NCBI RefSeq assembly: GCF_041146395.1
Contig: NC_090989.1
Location: 171,833,501-171,897,500, forward strand
DNA length: 64,000 bases
Direction: 5' to 3'
Source: Eulemur rufifrons
Lineage: Eukaryota > Chordata > Mammalia > Primates > Lemuridae
This document shows, piece by piece, positions 35,131-45,275 of the stretch. Within the stretch, counting starts at the first letter, position 1; every line of letters starts with the position of its first letter. The translations under genes were made by a program, and so were the position numbers. Below the pieces are notes generated by a model that was given only the letters and a program-made list of their open reading frames with translations, did no database searches and was not told where the DNA came from.

Positions 35131-35668
35131 CTTAGAAATTCCATTCATATATACATACTCCATAAAAACTCTTTGACACATGTATCAATAACAGAAGACA
35201 TATGTAAGAATATGCAAAGAAATATTATTTGTAAAAGCCAAAAATAACTGGAAAAACCCAAATGTTTTTCAACATAATAAATTAATAAATTATGATATAT
35301 TCATATGATGGAATACTATGCAATAAAAATGAATGAACTATGTACAACATGGATGAGTAAAAAGATGATATTTAATAATAAACCAATTCAGACACAAAAG
35401 AATATGTATTTATAATTCTATTTATATAAGCTTCAAAAAATAGGTAAAGCTAAACTGTAGTGTTAGGGATACATGCTTGTGTGGTAAAACTATAAAAAAA
35501 GGCAAGGTAATGAGTGCCACAAAAGTTAGGATAGTACATACTTCTGGTAGTGGGATCTGGCAGATGTGGGGTACCAGCTACATTCTATTTTGCAAGCTAG
35601 ATGATAGAAACATGGGTGTTTCCTTTATTATTACTCTTTTTTTCACATATATAAACATATTTTACCCT
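35131..35668 (+). mobile_element. Old L1M 3' end
   Basis: 'gatggaatactatgcaataa', 'aaatgaatgaactatgtaca', 'acatggatgagt' code the decayed ORF2 end. The 3' UTR has 'gttaggatagtacatacttc', 'tggtagtgggatctggcaga', 'ctacattctattttg' and 'acatgggtgtttcctttatt'. Confidence 0.85.
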
Positions 35669-35768
35669 CCCCCCAAAAATTTATGTCAATGAATCTATTA
35701 TTCTGGGACCTTAGGATAAGTAAACTGTTAACTGATATGTTAGAACAAGTAAACTCAGAGACTATCCT

Positions 35769-36092
35769 TTGAACCCCAAAGTTGATAATGATAATTATTC
35801 CTTCATGGATGATGCACAGGGTCTAAACACAAGTTCTGCCCCAAATGGCCAGCAGTACAGAAGGTCTCATAAACACCAGTATCCCTATCTTCTCTTTTAT
35901 ATTAAATTATTGGATGAACAACAGAATCAGAATTACAGGAAGCCCCAGGGGCAAGTGGCAATTCTGGAGAAGGATGAAAGCCCCTCTGCAAGTTCTGGTA
36001 CCAAGAAAGAAGGGGAAAAAAATCAAGGACATGATAAAGAAAAAATGAAGAGAAACTTTAGGCTTAAATTTGTTTTGTGGCCCAGATTTTGA
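35769..36092 (+). other. 107-codon open frame of unknown origin
   Basis: The frame starts at a TTG after a stop; the first ATG is at 35805. The product is hydrophilic, N/Q-rich in the middle and K/E-rich towards the C-end (GTKKEGEKNQGHDKEKMKR). A second frame just upstream, about 35675-35767, also lacks stops, so a frameshifted pseudogene is conceivable. I recognise no family. Several other non-repeat frames here reach 100-120 codons, so chance is a strong alternative. Confidence 0.2.
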
Positions 36093-37917
36093 ACATATTC
36101 TACTGTTTCAGATAATTAACTTATTCTATGGCAGTAAATGATATACTATTATACATTGAATTTTCCATAACAACGTATTCTCTTCACTCTACCTTTTTAC
36201 TTTTCAATTCCTATTGGTTTTGGATATTGTTTATTGGAATATCAATAGATTGACATCTTAGATATGAATGCATTTTGTAACCTGTAAATTATGATACAAG
36301 GGTTACAACATAGTGGCACCATGAATGTACCTGTTTAAATTTATCAACCCTCCTTTGGATAGTTGCATGAAGGAAATGGTTGTGGCTAGTGAAATTTAGG
36401 CAAACTTAGATTTAAAAAAAATCAAAATTACAAAATATCCTGAAATATACCTGTAGGAAAAAGATAAAGAAGGACATTTTTGCCACTAACACCCAAAAGC
36501 TAGTTACATTGTTCTGGATGTTAACATTAAATCATGTAGAGCAAATCTCTAGATCTGTTTCAGCCCAACAGTGGACAGAAACTACAAATTTCCTATAATC
36601 TGGAATTTCCATTATTTCTTTAGCTTAAACTGTGCTAGGAAAATTAATAATTAAACAATCCACAGGATAAATGAATAGCTCCACTTGAAAAACCACAAAG
36701 TGGGATGTCAGTGTAACGAGATTATATCCAGAACAAAGAACTATCTCTCTGTAAATGACCATTTATCATCCCTATAAAATTAGTCTCCTATAGGAATGAA
36801 CACCAAATTCTAAAACAGAAATTGTTCAGGATAATTTCTTAATTAGGGTGCCTAGAAATCTTAAACCACCATGACAATAAGCTTTACTTTGCCTTAGAGA
36901 ACTGCTAATATTTTTTCAAAGAGATCTTTGTTTAGCTGTGTCACCTCCTACTACGATTACTATACTGAACCCATGACTGATACGGCTGCTACTACGAAAT
37001 GTCACAGTTCTTGTTTATTGACCACTTACAATATTCTAAGCTTTATATGTGTAGGCTTGAACCAAGCAGATGAGACATTTACAGCTGTATCACCTCTCAG
37101 AGTTAGTTGCTAATAGTTGCATGTAAGTTGAAAATTGAATACATGCAAAATTATCCTTGAAATATTCTTTAAATCACCCATTTAATATAGGTAGTATTTT
37201 TGTCCACTGAACCATCTTTTAATAAGTCAACAAAGCCAGTTTTTCTCTGCAGCTTTAGAACTGGTCACTCTTTGGTTACATGAGGTAGTAAGATAATTTG
37301 ATGCACCATATATACAAGTTAAATGTAAATATGATGTGGTCTCTATTTTTTAAAACATACAGTACTGTTTTATAAGTAGTGAAATAAATTCAACCCTTTC
37401 TCTTTACACTGCATTCTCTCTGTAAAATATAATTCTTATTAGGAATCAATTAATTTATGTTTTAGGGAATTTGTTAAGCTTACATGTATGTATTTAAAAG
37501 TGAAGAGCACTCACACCCCTATCATGCAAGGGCTGGAATGGCTGACTTGATAGCTTACTTGATGACTCAAGTCAAGATCTCAGGCATTAATTTAGATGGC
37601 TGGAGACTTGGGGATTTAAACCAGTGATTAATGAGTCTTTAAACGACTGGCTGCTTATGTGTAACTCCCAAGCTCAGTATTATCTTATTTATTTTTAAAC
37701 ACACCTCAACCAAACAGTAAATGTTGCACAGAAGGCTTTGTAAAGAGAAAAATCACACTCACGGAACATTTAGGATATTGATTATCCATTTCTATCCCAA
37801 TGTTCTCATAATAATTATTTAGTGATGTTTTAAAAGGTACAAGATCGTGCATGCTTTGCAGACAATGACTTTGGATACATTTCAGTCCACAAAGAAACCT
37901 CCAAGTTCTGTTTTCCT
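36093..37917. other. AT-rich unique stretch, no gene seen
   Basis: No clear repeat or exon was recognised up to the L1. 'ttgaccacttacaatattct' near 37018 could be a trace of MIR. The minus-strand 120-codon frame at 37706-38068 overlaps the L1 start and is not supported. Confidence 0.5.
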
Positions 37918-37938
37918 CAAGACTAACAGGAAAGAAAA

Positions 37939-39725
37939 GGCTTAAAGGAGTCCAACTAGGGAAAGAAGAGATCAAACTCTCACTCTTTGCTGATGATATG
38001 ATGTTATATCTGGAAAACCCCAAGAATTCAACCAAGAGACTCCTGGAATTGATTAACAAATACAGCAAAGTCTCAGGTTACAAAATCAATACACACAAAT
38101 CAGAGGCATTCATATATACCAATAACAGTCAATTGAAGAACCAAATTAAAGACTCAATACCCTTCAAAATAGCAACAAAGAAAATAAAATATCTACGAAT
38201 ATATTTAACTAAAGTGGTAAAGGACTTCTATAGGGAAAACTATGAAACACTGAGGAAGGAAATAGCAGAACTTGTAAATAGGTGGAAAACCATACCATGC
38301 TCGTGGATCGGAAGAATCAACATTGTTAAAATGTCTATACTACCCAAAGTGATTTACAGATTCAATGCAATACCTATTAAACTACCAACATCATTTTTCA
38401 CAGATATAGAAAAAATAATTATACACTTTGTATGGAATCAGAGAAGACCCCGTATAGCAAAAGCAATTTTAAGCAATAAAAACAAAATGGGAGGTATTAA
38501 TATGCCAGACTTCAAACTATACTACAAGGCAGTGGTTCTTAAAACTGCCTGGTATTGGCACAAGTGCAGGGACACAGACCAGTGGAACACAACAGAAAAT
38601 CCAAATATAAAACCATCCTTATATAGACATCTAATCTTTGACAAAGCAGACAAAAACATACTCTGGGGACAAGAATCCCTATTCAATAAATGGTGCCGGG
38701 AAAATTGGATAGCCACGTGTAGAAGACTGAAACAGGACCCACAGCTTTCACCTCTCACAAAAATCAAATCACGGTGGATAACAGACTTAAACCTTAGGTG
38801 TGAAACGATTAGAATTCTAGAAGAAAATGTAGGAAAGACTCTTACAGACATTGGCCTAGGCAAAGAATTTATGAAGAAGACCCCTAAGGTAACCACAGCA
38901 ACAACAAAAATAAATGAATGGGACCTGATTAAATTAAAAAGCTTCTGCACAGCCAAAGAAACAGTCACGAGAATAAACAGACCACCTACAGAATGGGAAA
39001 AAATTTTCGCATACTACACATCAGATAAAGGACTGATAACAAGAATCTATTTAGAACTCAGGAAAATCAGCAAGAAAAAATCAAACAACCCTATCAAGAA
39101 GTGGGCAAACGACATGAATAGAAATTTTTCAAAAGAAGATATAAGAATGGCTAACAAACATGAAAAAATTCTCAACATCCCTAATCATCAGAGAAATGCA
39201 AATCAAAACCACAATGAGATATCACTTAACCCCAGTGAGAATGGCCTTTATCAAAAAAATCCCAAAACAACACATGTTGGCGTGGATGCGGAGAGACAGG
39301 AACACTCATACACTGCTGGTGGGACTGCGTTTGCAGTAGTGCAACCCCTGTGGAAAGCAATGTGGAGATACCTTAAACAGATTCAAATAGACCTACCATT
39401 CGATCCAGCAATCCCATTATTGGGCATCTACCCAAAGGAACATAAGTCATTCTATGACAAAGACACCTGTACCCGAATGTTTATAGCAGCACAATTCACC
39501 ATCGCAAGGATGTGGAAACAACCCAAATGCCCATCAATTCATGATTGGATTAGTAAATTATGGTATATGTATGCCATGGAATATTACTCAGCTATAAGAA
39601 ATAACAGTGATATGACATCTCTTTGGTTCTCCTGGAGAAAGTTGGAACCCATTCTATTAAGTGAAGTATCCCAAGAATGGAAAAACAAGCATCACATGTA
39701 CTCACCAGAAAATTGGTTTCCCTGA
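37939..39725 (+). pseudogene. L1 ORF2 C-terminal remnant (reverse transcriptase end to C-terminus)
   Basis: The fragment opens with the FADDMM box, which carries two catalytic aspartates of the reverse transcriptase. It then covers the thumb region and the cysteine-rich C-terminal area, ending at TGA 39723-39725. The endonuclease and most of the polymerase are missing, so it cannot mobilise itself. It stays open for 575 codons from the ATG at 37998. Between about 39158 and 39335, however, the open frame is not the family's frame: the expected residues ([16 protein letters not shown]) lie in the +1 frame. Two indels of opposite effect must have occurred. The antisense 148-codon frame at 38522-38968 is a shadow. 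Confidence 0.93.
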
Positions 39726-39777
39726 TCATCACCTAAATTCACATCTGGGAATGATACCAATCGGATATCAGACTGAG

Positions 39778-39802
39778 GTGGGGGGTGGGGGGAGGGGATG
39801 GG
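39778..39802 (+). repeat. G-rich tract in L1 3' UTR
   Basis: Runs of G separated by single T or A, capable in principle of forming a G-quadruplex. Such a tract is normal for mammalian L1 3' UTRs. Confidence 0.8.
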
Positions 39803-40137
39803 TGTATGCCTACATGATGAGTGCAATGCGCACTGTCTGGGGAATGGACACGCCTGGAGCTCTGACTTGGGGGGACAGGCGGTACATGGGCAATGTATGT
39901 AACCTGAACTTTTGTACCCCCCATAATAAGCTGAAATAAAAAAAAATAAAAAAAATAAATACCAAGTAATGTTCTCTGTTCTTGCCATATTGTTAGTCTT
40001 ACTTGTGCTTCTTCATCTTAGTCTTAGTTTTGACCAAAGGCTTTCTTCGAACCACAACATCTTTGAAGTATTCTCCTATTTAGTAATACTTAGAGCAACT
40101 GAGATTTATGGCATAATTTTAACTTTTCAAACAGTTC

Positions 40138-40322
40138 TACAAGAGTACCCACTTTACCCTCTCTGCAGTCAGAAATGATTTTCCTTATTTTATTGATGCA
40201 AAACATGATTAGACAGAGATCTCGTGGCATATTTAAGGTTCTACAGCTGTCCAGCACCTGTCAGGAACCAGGACCCAAATTCAGCTTCTAATTCTGTGCT
40301 CCTTCAGCCAAGCTAAGCCCTG
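40138..40322 (-). mobile_element. MIR-like relic
   Basis: 'cttattttattgatgcaaaa', 'ttaaggttctacagctgtcc', 'ggacccaaattcagcttcta' and 'attctgtgctccttcagcca' follow reverse-complement MIR loosely. Confidence 0.55.
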
Positions 40323-40477
40323 GTACTAACTGGTTGAAAAGTTCATCTCTGAGTTTCTAGAGTTGTCAAAAAAAAAAAAATCTCAAAAGATATTCCATAC
40401 TCATCCAATAGCCTACTGGACATCTCTATTTGGTGAATAAACATCTTACTTTTTTATTGTTGTTCATTATAGCTTCT

Positions 40478-40655
40478 AAAATACAGGCTTACTGAGGTAT
40501 AACTGACTGACTGCGCACCTTTAAAGTGTTCAGGGTGATGAATCTTAGCCTGTGTAAACATTCATGAAACCAACAGCATAATTAAGATAATGAACATATC
40601 CATAACTCCCCAAAGTTTCCTTGTGGACTGTTGCAATTCATCTTACATACCCTGA
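40478..40655 (-). mobile_element. Old L1M 3' UTR fragment, antisense
   Basis: 'caggcttactgaggtataac', 'cacctttaaagtgttcaggg', 'ttcatgaaaccaacagcata', 'attaagataatgaacatatc' and 'ccccaaagtttccttg' match the reverse of an L1M 3' UTR. Confidence 0.8.
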
Positions 40656-40724
40656 ATAGAACTTTTTATTTTAAACTCTAAACATGTTTCTGCCTTAGGT
40701 ATCCCTATTGTAACAGATAGGACT

Positions 40725-41486
40725 GCCATCCACCCTGTTACTAAACCCAATGCTCTGCTCCTCCATACATGCTGTCTATCAGCAAGCTCCAGATACCCTG
40801 AATCTGCACACTTCTCTTCACCTCTCTGGCCACCTCCCTAGTCCAGGTCACCTGGTCTCCAATGTAGCTGCATAACCAGTCTGCATGTAGCCACTGTTGC
40901 TGGACATAACACAGTCTTGATGTAGTGGCTAAATTGATCTGTTAAAAATACAAATCCAGTGAAGTCACTCCCTTGCCTTAAAGCCTCCCAATGGCTTTCC
41001 ACTGCCCTTAGAGTACAACGCATACTCCTCACCATGCCTTACAAGGTCAGCTGTAATCAGCGGCTACCAACCTCTTTGATGCCATCCCCTTCCACTCTAC
41101 TATTTCCTCCACTCTTCCACTCGCTACACTCCAACATTTCTGGCTTTTTTTCAGTTTCCAGAACAAGAAAAGCATATTCCTGCCATCATGGCTTTGCATC
41201 TGCATTTGTCTCTTCCTGGAACACTCATTCTCCAGTTCTACGTGGCTGGCTCCTTGTCATTCTCCTCTCAGCTCAAATGTCATCTCTTTGGAAAGAGTCT
41301 TCTCAGACCTCACCATCTCTACTCCCCGTCTCCAAGTTATTCCCCTGTTCTATTTTTTCATGGCACTTCTAGTGTTTGGAATTATTTATTTATATTTCTA
41401 GAGTTTTATTATCTAGTTTCTTCCACTGGAATGTAATCTTGAGAACTCTTGTTCACTCTATTCTTCCATACCAGCTTTCCATGCGT
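40725..41486 (+). mobile_element. L2 LINE, long 3' fragment
   Basis: Long sense L2. Marks are 'ccagtgaagtcactcccttg', 'ccttaaagcctcccaatggc', 'tttccactgcccttagagta', 'caccatgccttacaaggtca', 'catggctttgcatctgcatt', 'ctcctctcagctcaaatgtc' and 'tcttctcagacctcaccatc'. The 137-codon frame at 40959-41372 reads through L2 in no coding sense and is not a gene. Confidence 0.93.
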
Positions 41487-41658
41487 CATCTCATTCCATC
41501 TTCCTAATGCCTCTATGAGAAAAGACCATTATCACATCACTGTTTTAAGTCAAGGAAACTGAGGCTCAGAGAGTGTAATTAATTTGCTCAAGATCATACG
41601 GCTAAGAAATAGTGAACCCAAGTAGCCTTACTTTAACCTCTCTGCATGCTGCCCAAAC
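41487..41658 (-). mobile_element. MIR SINE relic
   Basis: 'catctcattccatcttccta', 'aatgcctctatgagaaaaga', 'aggaaactgaggctcagaga', 'ttgctcaagatcatacggct' follow reverse-complement MIR. Confidence 0.88.
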
Positions 41659-41689
41659 AAATGAATTTATCTACTCACTCTTGTATTAA

Positions 41690-41842
41690 ACAATACTCAT
41701 GACACCTGGGTTCAAATCCTGACTGGGTAGCTCTGAATAAGTGGCGAACTTAACCGCTCTAATTTGGCTTCCTCATCTGAAAAATAGGGGTAATACAGAA
41801 CATAACTCAGGCAATAATCATGAAGGTAAATTAATGCAAGTC
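41690..41842 (+). mobile_element. MIR SINE relic
   Basis: 'acacctgggttcaaatcctg', 'ttggcttcctcatctgaaaa' and 'ataggggtaatacagaacat' follow sense MIR. Directly followed by a MER5-type element. Confidence 0.8.
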
Positions 41843-42026
41843 AGTGCTTCTCAAAGGGTGGTCTTTTGACCAGCAGTATCAGCATCACCTGGAAAGTTGT
41901 AAAATAAATAAATGCAAATTTTTAGCCCTACTATATAGCCACTGAATCAGAAACTCTAGGGGTGGGACCCAGAAACCTGTATTTTAATTCATCTTCTGCA
42001 CACTAAACTTGGAGAAACACTGGTAG
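41843..42026 (-). mobile_element. MER5-type hAT-Charlie DNA transposon relic
   Basis: The ends 'cagtgcttctcaaagggtgg' and 'cttggagaaacactg' are imperfect terminal inverted repeats. The interior 'agtatcagcatcacctggaa', 'actgaatcagaaactctagg' and 'ggtgggacccagaaacctgt' fits MER5A/B. A non-autonomous element of typical size (about 180 bp). Confidence 0.9.
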
Positions 42027-42104
42027 GTAAACCTTTCAGTGTCTGGCATAGAATAAGTGAAAAAAACAAAGGCTACACAGCCAGGTAAACAGTCCAACAA
42101 TGTT

Positions 42105-42325
42105 CTCACTGGGGACATTACTGACATGTTAACAGGACACCTTCTTGTTATATAGGACTATTCCTCACATTTCAACATGTTTAGCATTCTTGGGCCCTAT
42201 ATACTAAGTACCAGTTCAACTCCTCCAAATTTTGTGACAGAAAAAACATACCTTCCATGCATATCCAAAAACCACCTGTTGCGGGTAGGAGACTTAGTAC
42301 TATCCCCAGGTAAGAACCATAGTTC
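42105..42325 (-). mobile_element. MER20-type hAT-Charlie relic
   Basis: 'tcactggggacattactgac', 'atttcaacatgtttagcatt', 'cttgggccctatatactaag', 'ttttgtgacagaaaaaacat' and 'ctatccccaggtaagaacca' follow reversed MER20. Heavily diverged. Confidence 0.6.
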
Positions 42326-43604
42326 ACTAATAAGAATGGTTCTCCAGTATGTTTTCTTGTTCAGGTTACAAATGGACTACTGTAAAAGGGAGATGTGGGT
42401 ATGAACTGGTAGAAGTCTGAGTGGAAATGTAACACTGATATCTTGGATCTCCTGAATTTATCTGTAAGAAGGGTCATTTTAACAGGCTCTGTAGGGAATG
42501 CAGAGATGAGTCAGAAATTGTTTTGCAGTAGAATTGGAGGAAGTGAAGTAACTGCAAAAATAATTATATCGTATGGAATAGTGAATGTCTCTAAGAGATA
42601 CCAACTAATATTGGAGCTCTGAAAGAGTGATGATGAACAGGGAAGTAGCACAGACTGCTTGATGAAGGCAGTATTTGAGATCATACATAAATGCCTTTGG
42701 CTAAAATACTTGGTATTTCCTCAGTTTGAGTGGAAATGAGTAATGATATTCAGTCCATTTTATGGATAAGAGTAGCACATATGTATGTGGATGAAGTGAG
42801 AGATAGGAAGATTTGAAATAATTATGAGTGAAAGAAACCCTTACAGAACAGTATTGCCCGATAAAAACCAATGGACAAAGGTTTTGAAAATGTTAGCAGC
42901 ATCCTAACATTCCTATTGTTTTGAGCAAATCCTTATTGATAGAGATCTCCAGGACTGCTTATCAATCAGTGAGAAGTTCCTATAGCTGATAAACGAATGC
43001 TGCCTCTCTCATCAGGGATGGCAACAGATGCTCTCATAGAATCTTAGAAGTGCTGATAGACAAGTCAAATTATTTTCAACTTTGAAAATTCTCATGCTGC
43101 CCCTGGTTCTGATATCACTGCAGAAATCCTGGAGAAAGAGGTGGTGGGATGTGAGGAATGAAGTTACTCTGCCATGCTCTTTGGGATGCTTTGGGATCTA
43201 CTTCAGGCTGGCTTGGCAAACATCTTGAATGCCAACTATAATCGATTGTTAATGGCTGTAGAGCATAGTGAGTCCACAGTTAACAAGAAAGAATGCCATA
43301 ATTAATTAGTAATATCTACCTTGAAAAAGTGTTAATTTATGATAGGTAATAGTTTCTATGTAGTGGTAAAAGGTTTCTTATACTGTTCTGGAGGGGATAT
43401 AATTTGGTCAACAGTGTAACTGAATTTGTAGTATATTGGGGGTACTTGATATTGGAATTTTGCTGAAATATTTATTTCTATTTAGATTCATAGATCTCCA
43501 AAACAGTCTTGATTACCCCTTTTCACGTCATTCTGAATCAGGCCGCAAGTAATAAGTTATACCTTACGTTCATTCATTTGTTCATTCATTCAGCCAGTCA
43601 GCCA
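42326..43604. other. Unique stretch, no gene recognised
   Basis: No repeat or exon was recognised, apart from a short TTCATTCA run at about 43569-43590 that may be a trace of L2. The frame at 42177-42404 overlaps the MER20-type relic. Confidence 0.5.
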
Positions 43605-43915
43605 TTGTCCTGGTTATCTCTTGTTGTGTAACTATCACTCCAAAACTTGGTGGACTGAAACAACAACAATCATTTCATCATTTCTTCTAGTTTCTGCGGG
43701 TCAGGAATTTTGGAAGGGCTCAGCTGGGTGGTTCCAGCTCAGGGGCTCTCATGTGGTTTCAAGTCAGATGGTGGCTGACAGAATGTGGGGCTGAAACAGC
43801 AGGGGCTGGGTGGGCATCTCACTCTCTTCATGTAGTTCCAGGGCCTCTCTACATGGGTTCATTTGGACTCCAAAGGCAAGATGTACCACCTTTTATGATC
43901 CAGCCTCTGAAGTTA
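43605..43915 (+). mobile_element. Old interspersed repeat, left part
   Basis: 'tggttatctcttgttgtgta', 'actatcactccaaaacttgg', 'tctgcgggtcaggaattttg', 'gaagggctcagctgggtggt' and 'cagggcctctctacatgggt' belong to an old, widely dispersed LTR-like repeat that I cannot name exactly. It is split by a Tigger insertion at a TA and resumes at 44449. Confidence 0.6.
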
Positions 43916-43917
43916 TA

Positions 43918-44446
43918 CAGTGTAGGTTGAGCATTCCTAATCTGGAAATATGAAATTTTAAATGCTCCAAAATCTGAAACTTTTTGAGAGCAGCCTGCCA
44001 TCACAAGTGGAAAATTCCACACCTGACTGCATGTGACGAGTCACAGTCAAAACACAGAAGCACAACATGCAGTCTTCCCAAGCAAAAAAAGACCCTCCAA
44101 ACGTCCTTCAGCTACAATATGCCTTTTCTGCACACACCCAGATTCCTCCATGCAAGCAGCCCTAGATTGTCTACATGGGTGGCTTAGATAGTGACACTTT
44201 TGCTTTCTGATGGCTCAATATACACAAACTTTGTTTCATACACAAAAGTATTAAAAATAGTGTATAAACATGCCTTTAGGCTATATGTATAAGGAGCATA
44301 TGGAACATAAATCAATTTCATGTTTAGACTCGGGCCTCATCCCTAAGATATCTCATTATGCATACAAAAATATTCCAAAATTGACAAAAATATAAAATCT
44401 GAAACACTCTAGTCCCAAGCCTTTTGGATAAGAAATACTCAGCTTG
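43918..44446. mobile_element. Tigger-type (TcMar) non-autonomous DNA transposon
   Basis: The left end has 'gtaggttgagcattcctaat' and 'aatgctccaaaatctgaaac'. The right end has 'cttttggataagaaatactc' and 'agcttg', giving imperfect terminal inverted repeats. Both sides are flanked by TA (43916-43917 and 44447-44448), the expected mariner-superfamily target duplication. The interior has 'gcctcatccctaagatatct' and 'catgggtggcttagatagtg'. No transposase frame remains. Subfamily is not resolved. Confidence 0.85.
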
Positions 44447-44448
44447 TA

Positions 44449-44622
44449 TCATTTCTACCATGTACTACTGGTTACAAGCTAGTCAAAAGTCCACTGACCC
44501 AGTTTAAAGGGGTAAGAATTAGTCTCCACCTCTTTATGGGGATGTAACCAGGTTTTAGAAAAACATATGGGATCAGAGATATTGCTGCCATCTTGGAAAA
44601 TGTGATCATCCACAGTTACAAA
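44449..44622 (+). mobile_element. Old interspersed repeat, right part
   Basis: 'agtctccacctctttatggg' and 'attgctgccatcttggaaaa' continue the repeat begun at 43605, after the Tigger insertion. Confidence 0.55.
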
Positions 44623-44624
44623 GA

Positions 44625-44675
44625 CAGGGTGTCCCAAAAGTCGCCACACATAGAGAAAACTTTTGGGACACCCTG
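44625..44675. mobile_element. 51-bp mariner-like MITE with perfect 17-bp inverted repeats
   Basis: The arms CAGGGTGTCCCAAAAGT (44625-44641) and ACTTTTGGGACACCCTG (44659-44675) are exact reverse complements around a 17-base spacer. With one more base on each side the match reaches 18. The right flank is TA; the left is GA, which would be a one-base-decayed TA. The arm sequence resembles mariner terminal repeats. It sits at the junction of two old diverged repeats, yet its arms show no mismatch. Confidence 0.8.
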
Positions 44676-44677
44676 TA

Positions 44678-45120
44678 TTTATTGAGAACCTACTACTTGC
44701 CAGGCTACATACACACAGGGAATACAGTGAAGAGGAGAGACAAAGTCCTTGCTCCTATGGGACATATATTCTACTAGGATGAGTGAAGAGACAAACAATA
44801 AGTAAATAAATAAGGTAATGTTGGGTTGTGATTCTATGAAGAATATTAAACAAAGTATAGTAACTGGGGTTTGGGGAGCTTCTTTAGATAAAGATAAGCA
44901 GAGAACTTAATAATGAGACGAAAACAGCCACTTGGAGATCAGCAGGGAACGGAGTTCTAGGTAGATGGAAAAGCAAATGCATAGCATACCAGGTAGGAAT
45001 GAGGTTGGCATGTTTAAGAAACAGCAAAAGGCCTGGTAGCTGAAGCACAATGAGCAAGGAGGAAAGTGGCATGAGAGGTAATCTGAGGAGTAGGCTGGGG
45101 ACAGACTATGGAGAGTTTTG
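44678..45120 (-). mobile_element. L2 LINE, long 3' fragment, antisense
   Basis: 'tttattgagaacctactact', 'tgccaggctacatacacaca', 'agtccttgctcctatgggac', 'atatattctactaggatgag', 'agacaaacaataagtaaata' and later 'agaaacagcaaaaggcctgg' run in reversed L2 order. Confidence 0.85.
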
Positions 45121-45154
45121 GGGCTAAGATAAGAAGCATGGATTTTGCTTCAGC

Positions 45155-45275
45155 CCTCCTCAAAGTTCTACAAGGGGAGGCACTTACTCAGCTCATTCAC
45201 TATTAGAACTCTGCCTGATACATACCTGGCACTCACCTGAGCTCTGCTGAATACAGGATGAATGAATGAACACTA
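45155..45275 (+). mobile_element. L2 LINE 3' end fragment
   Basis: 'tgcctgatacatacctggca' and an end reading 'caggatgaatgaatgaa' fit the sense L2 terminus. Confidence 0.55.

Larger units (their letters stand above)
37918..39958 (+). mobile_element. 5'-truncated L1 LINE, young, lemur-type
   Basis: The element starts inside the ORF2 reverse transcriptase domain, just before the FADD catalytic motif at about 37985-37996. It runs through the ORF2 C-terminus and the 3' UTR to an A-rich tail at about 39937-39958. The 3' UTR has a G-rich tract at 39778-39802 and an AATAAA signal within 'gctgaaataaaaaaaaataa'. Two L1 ORF2 landmarks are intact: the NKWCRENW block and the [13 protein letters not shown] block. 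No clear target-site duplication was found. Confidence 0.96.

Noticed and set aside
38522..38968. 148-codon minus-strand open frame
   Set aside because: Shadow of the L1 ORF2 frame on the opposite strand.
39692..39988. Minus-strand frame of 98 codons with proline-rich region
   Set aside because: The prolines come from the G-rich L1 3' UTR read backwards.
40959..41372. 137-codon plus-strand open frame
   Set aside because: Lies entirely within an L2 3' fragment that does not code in this region.
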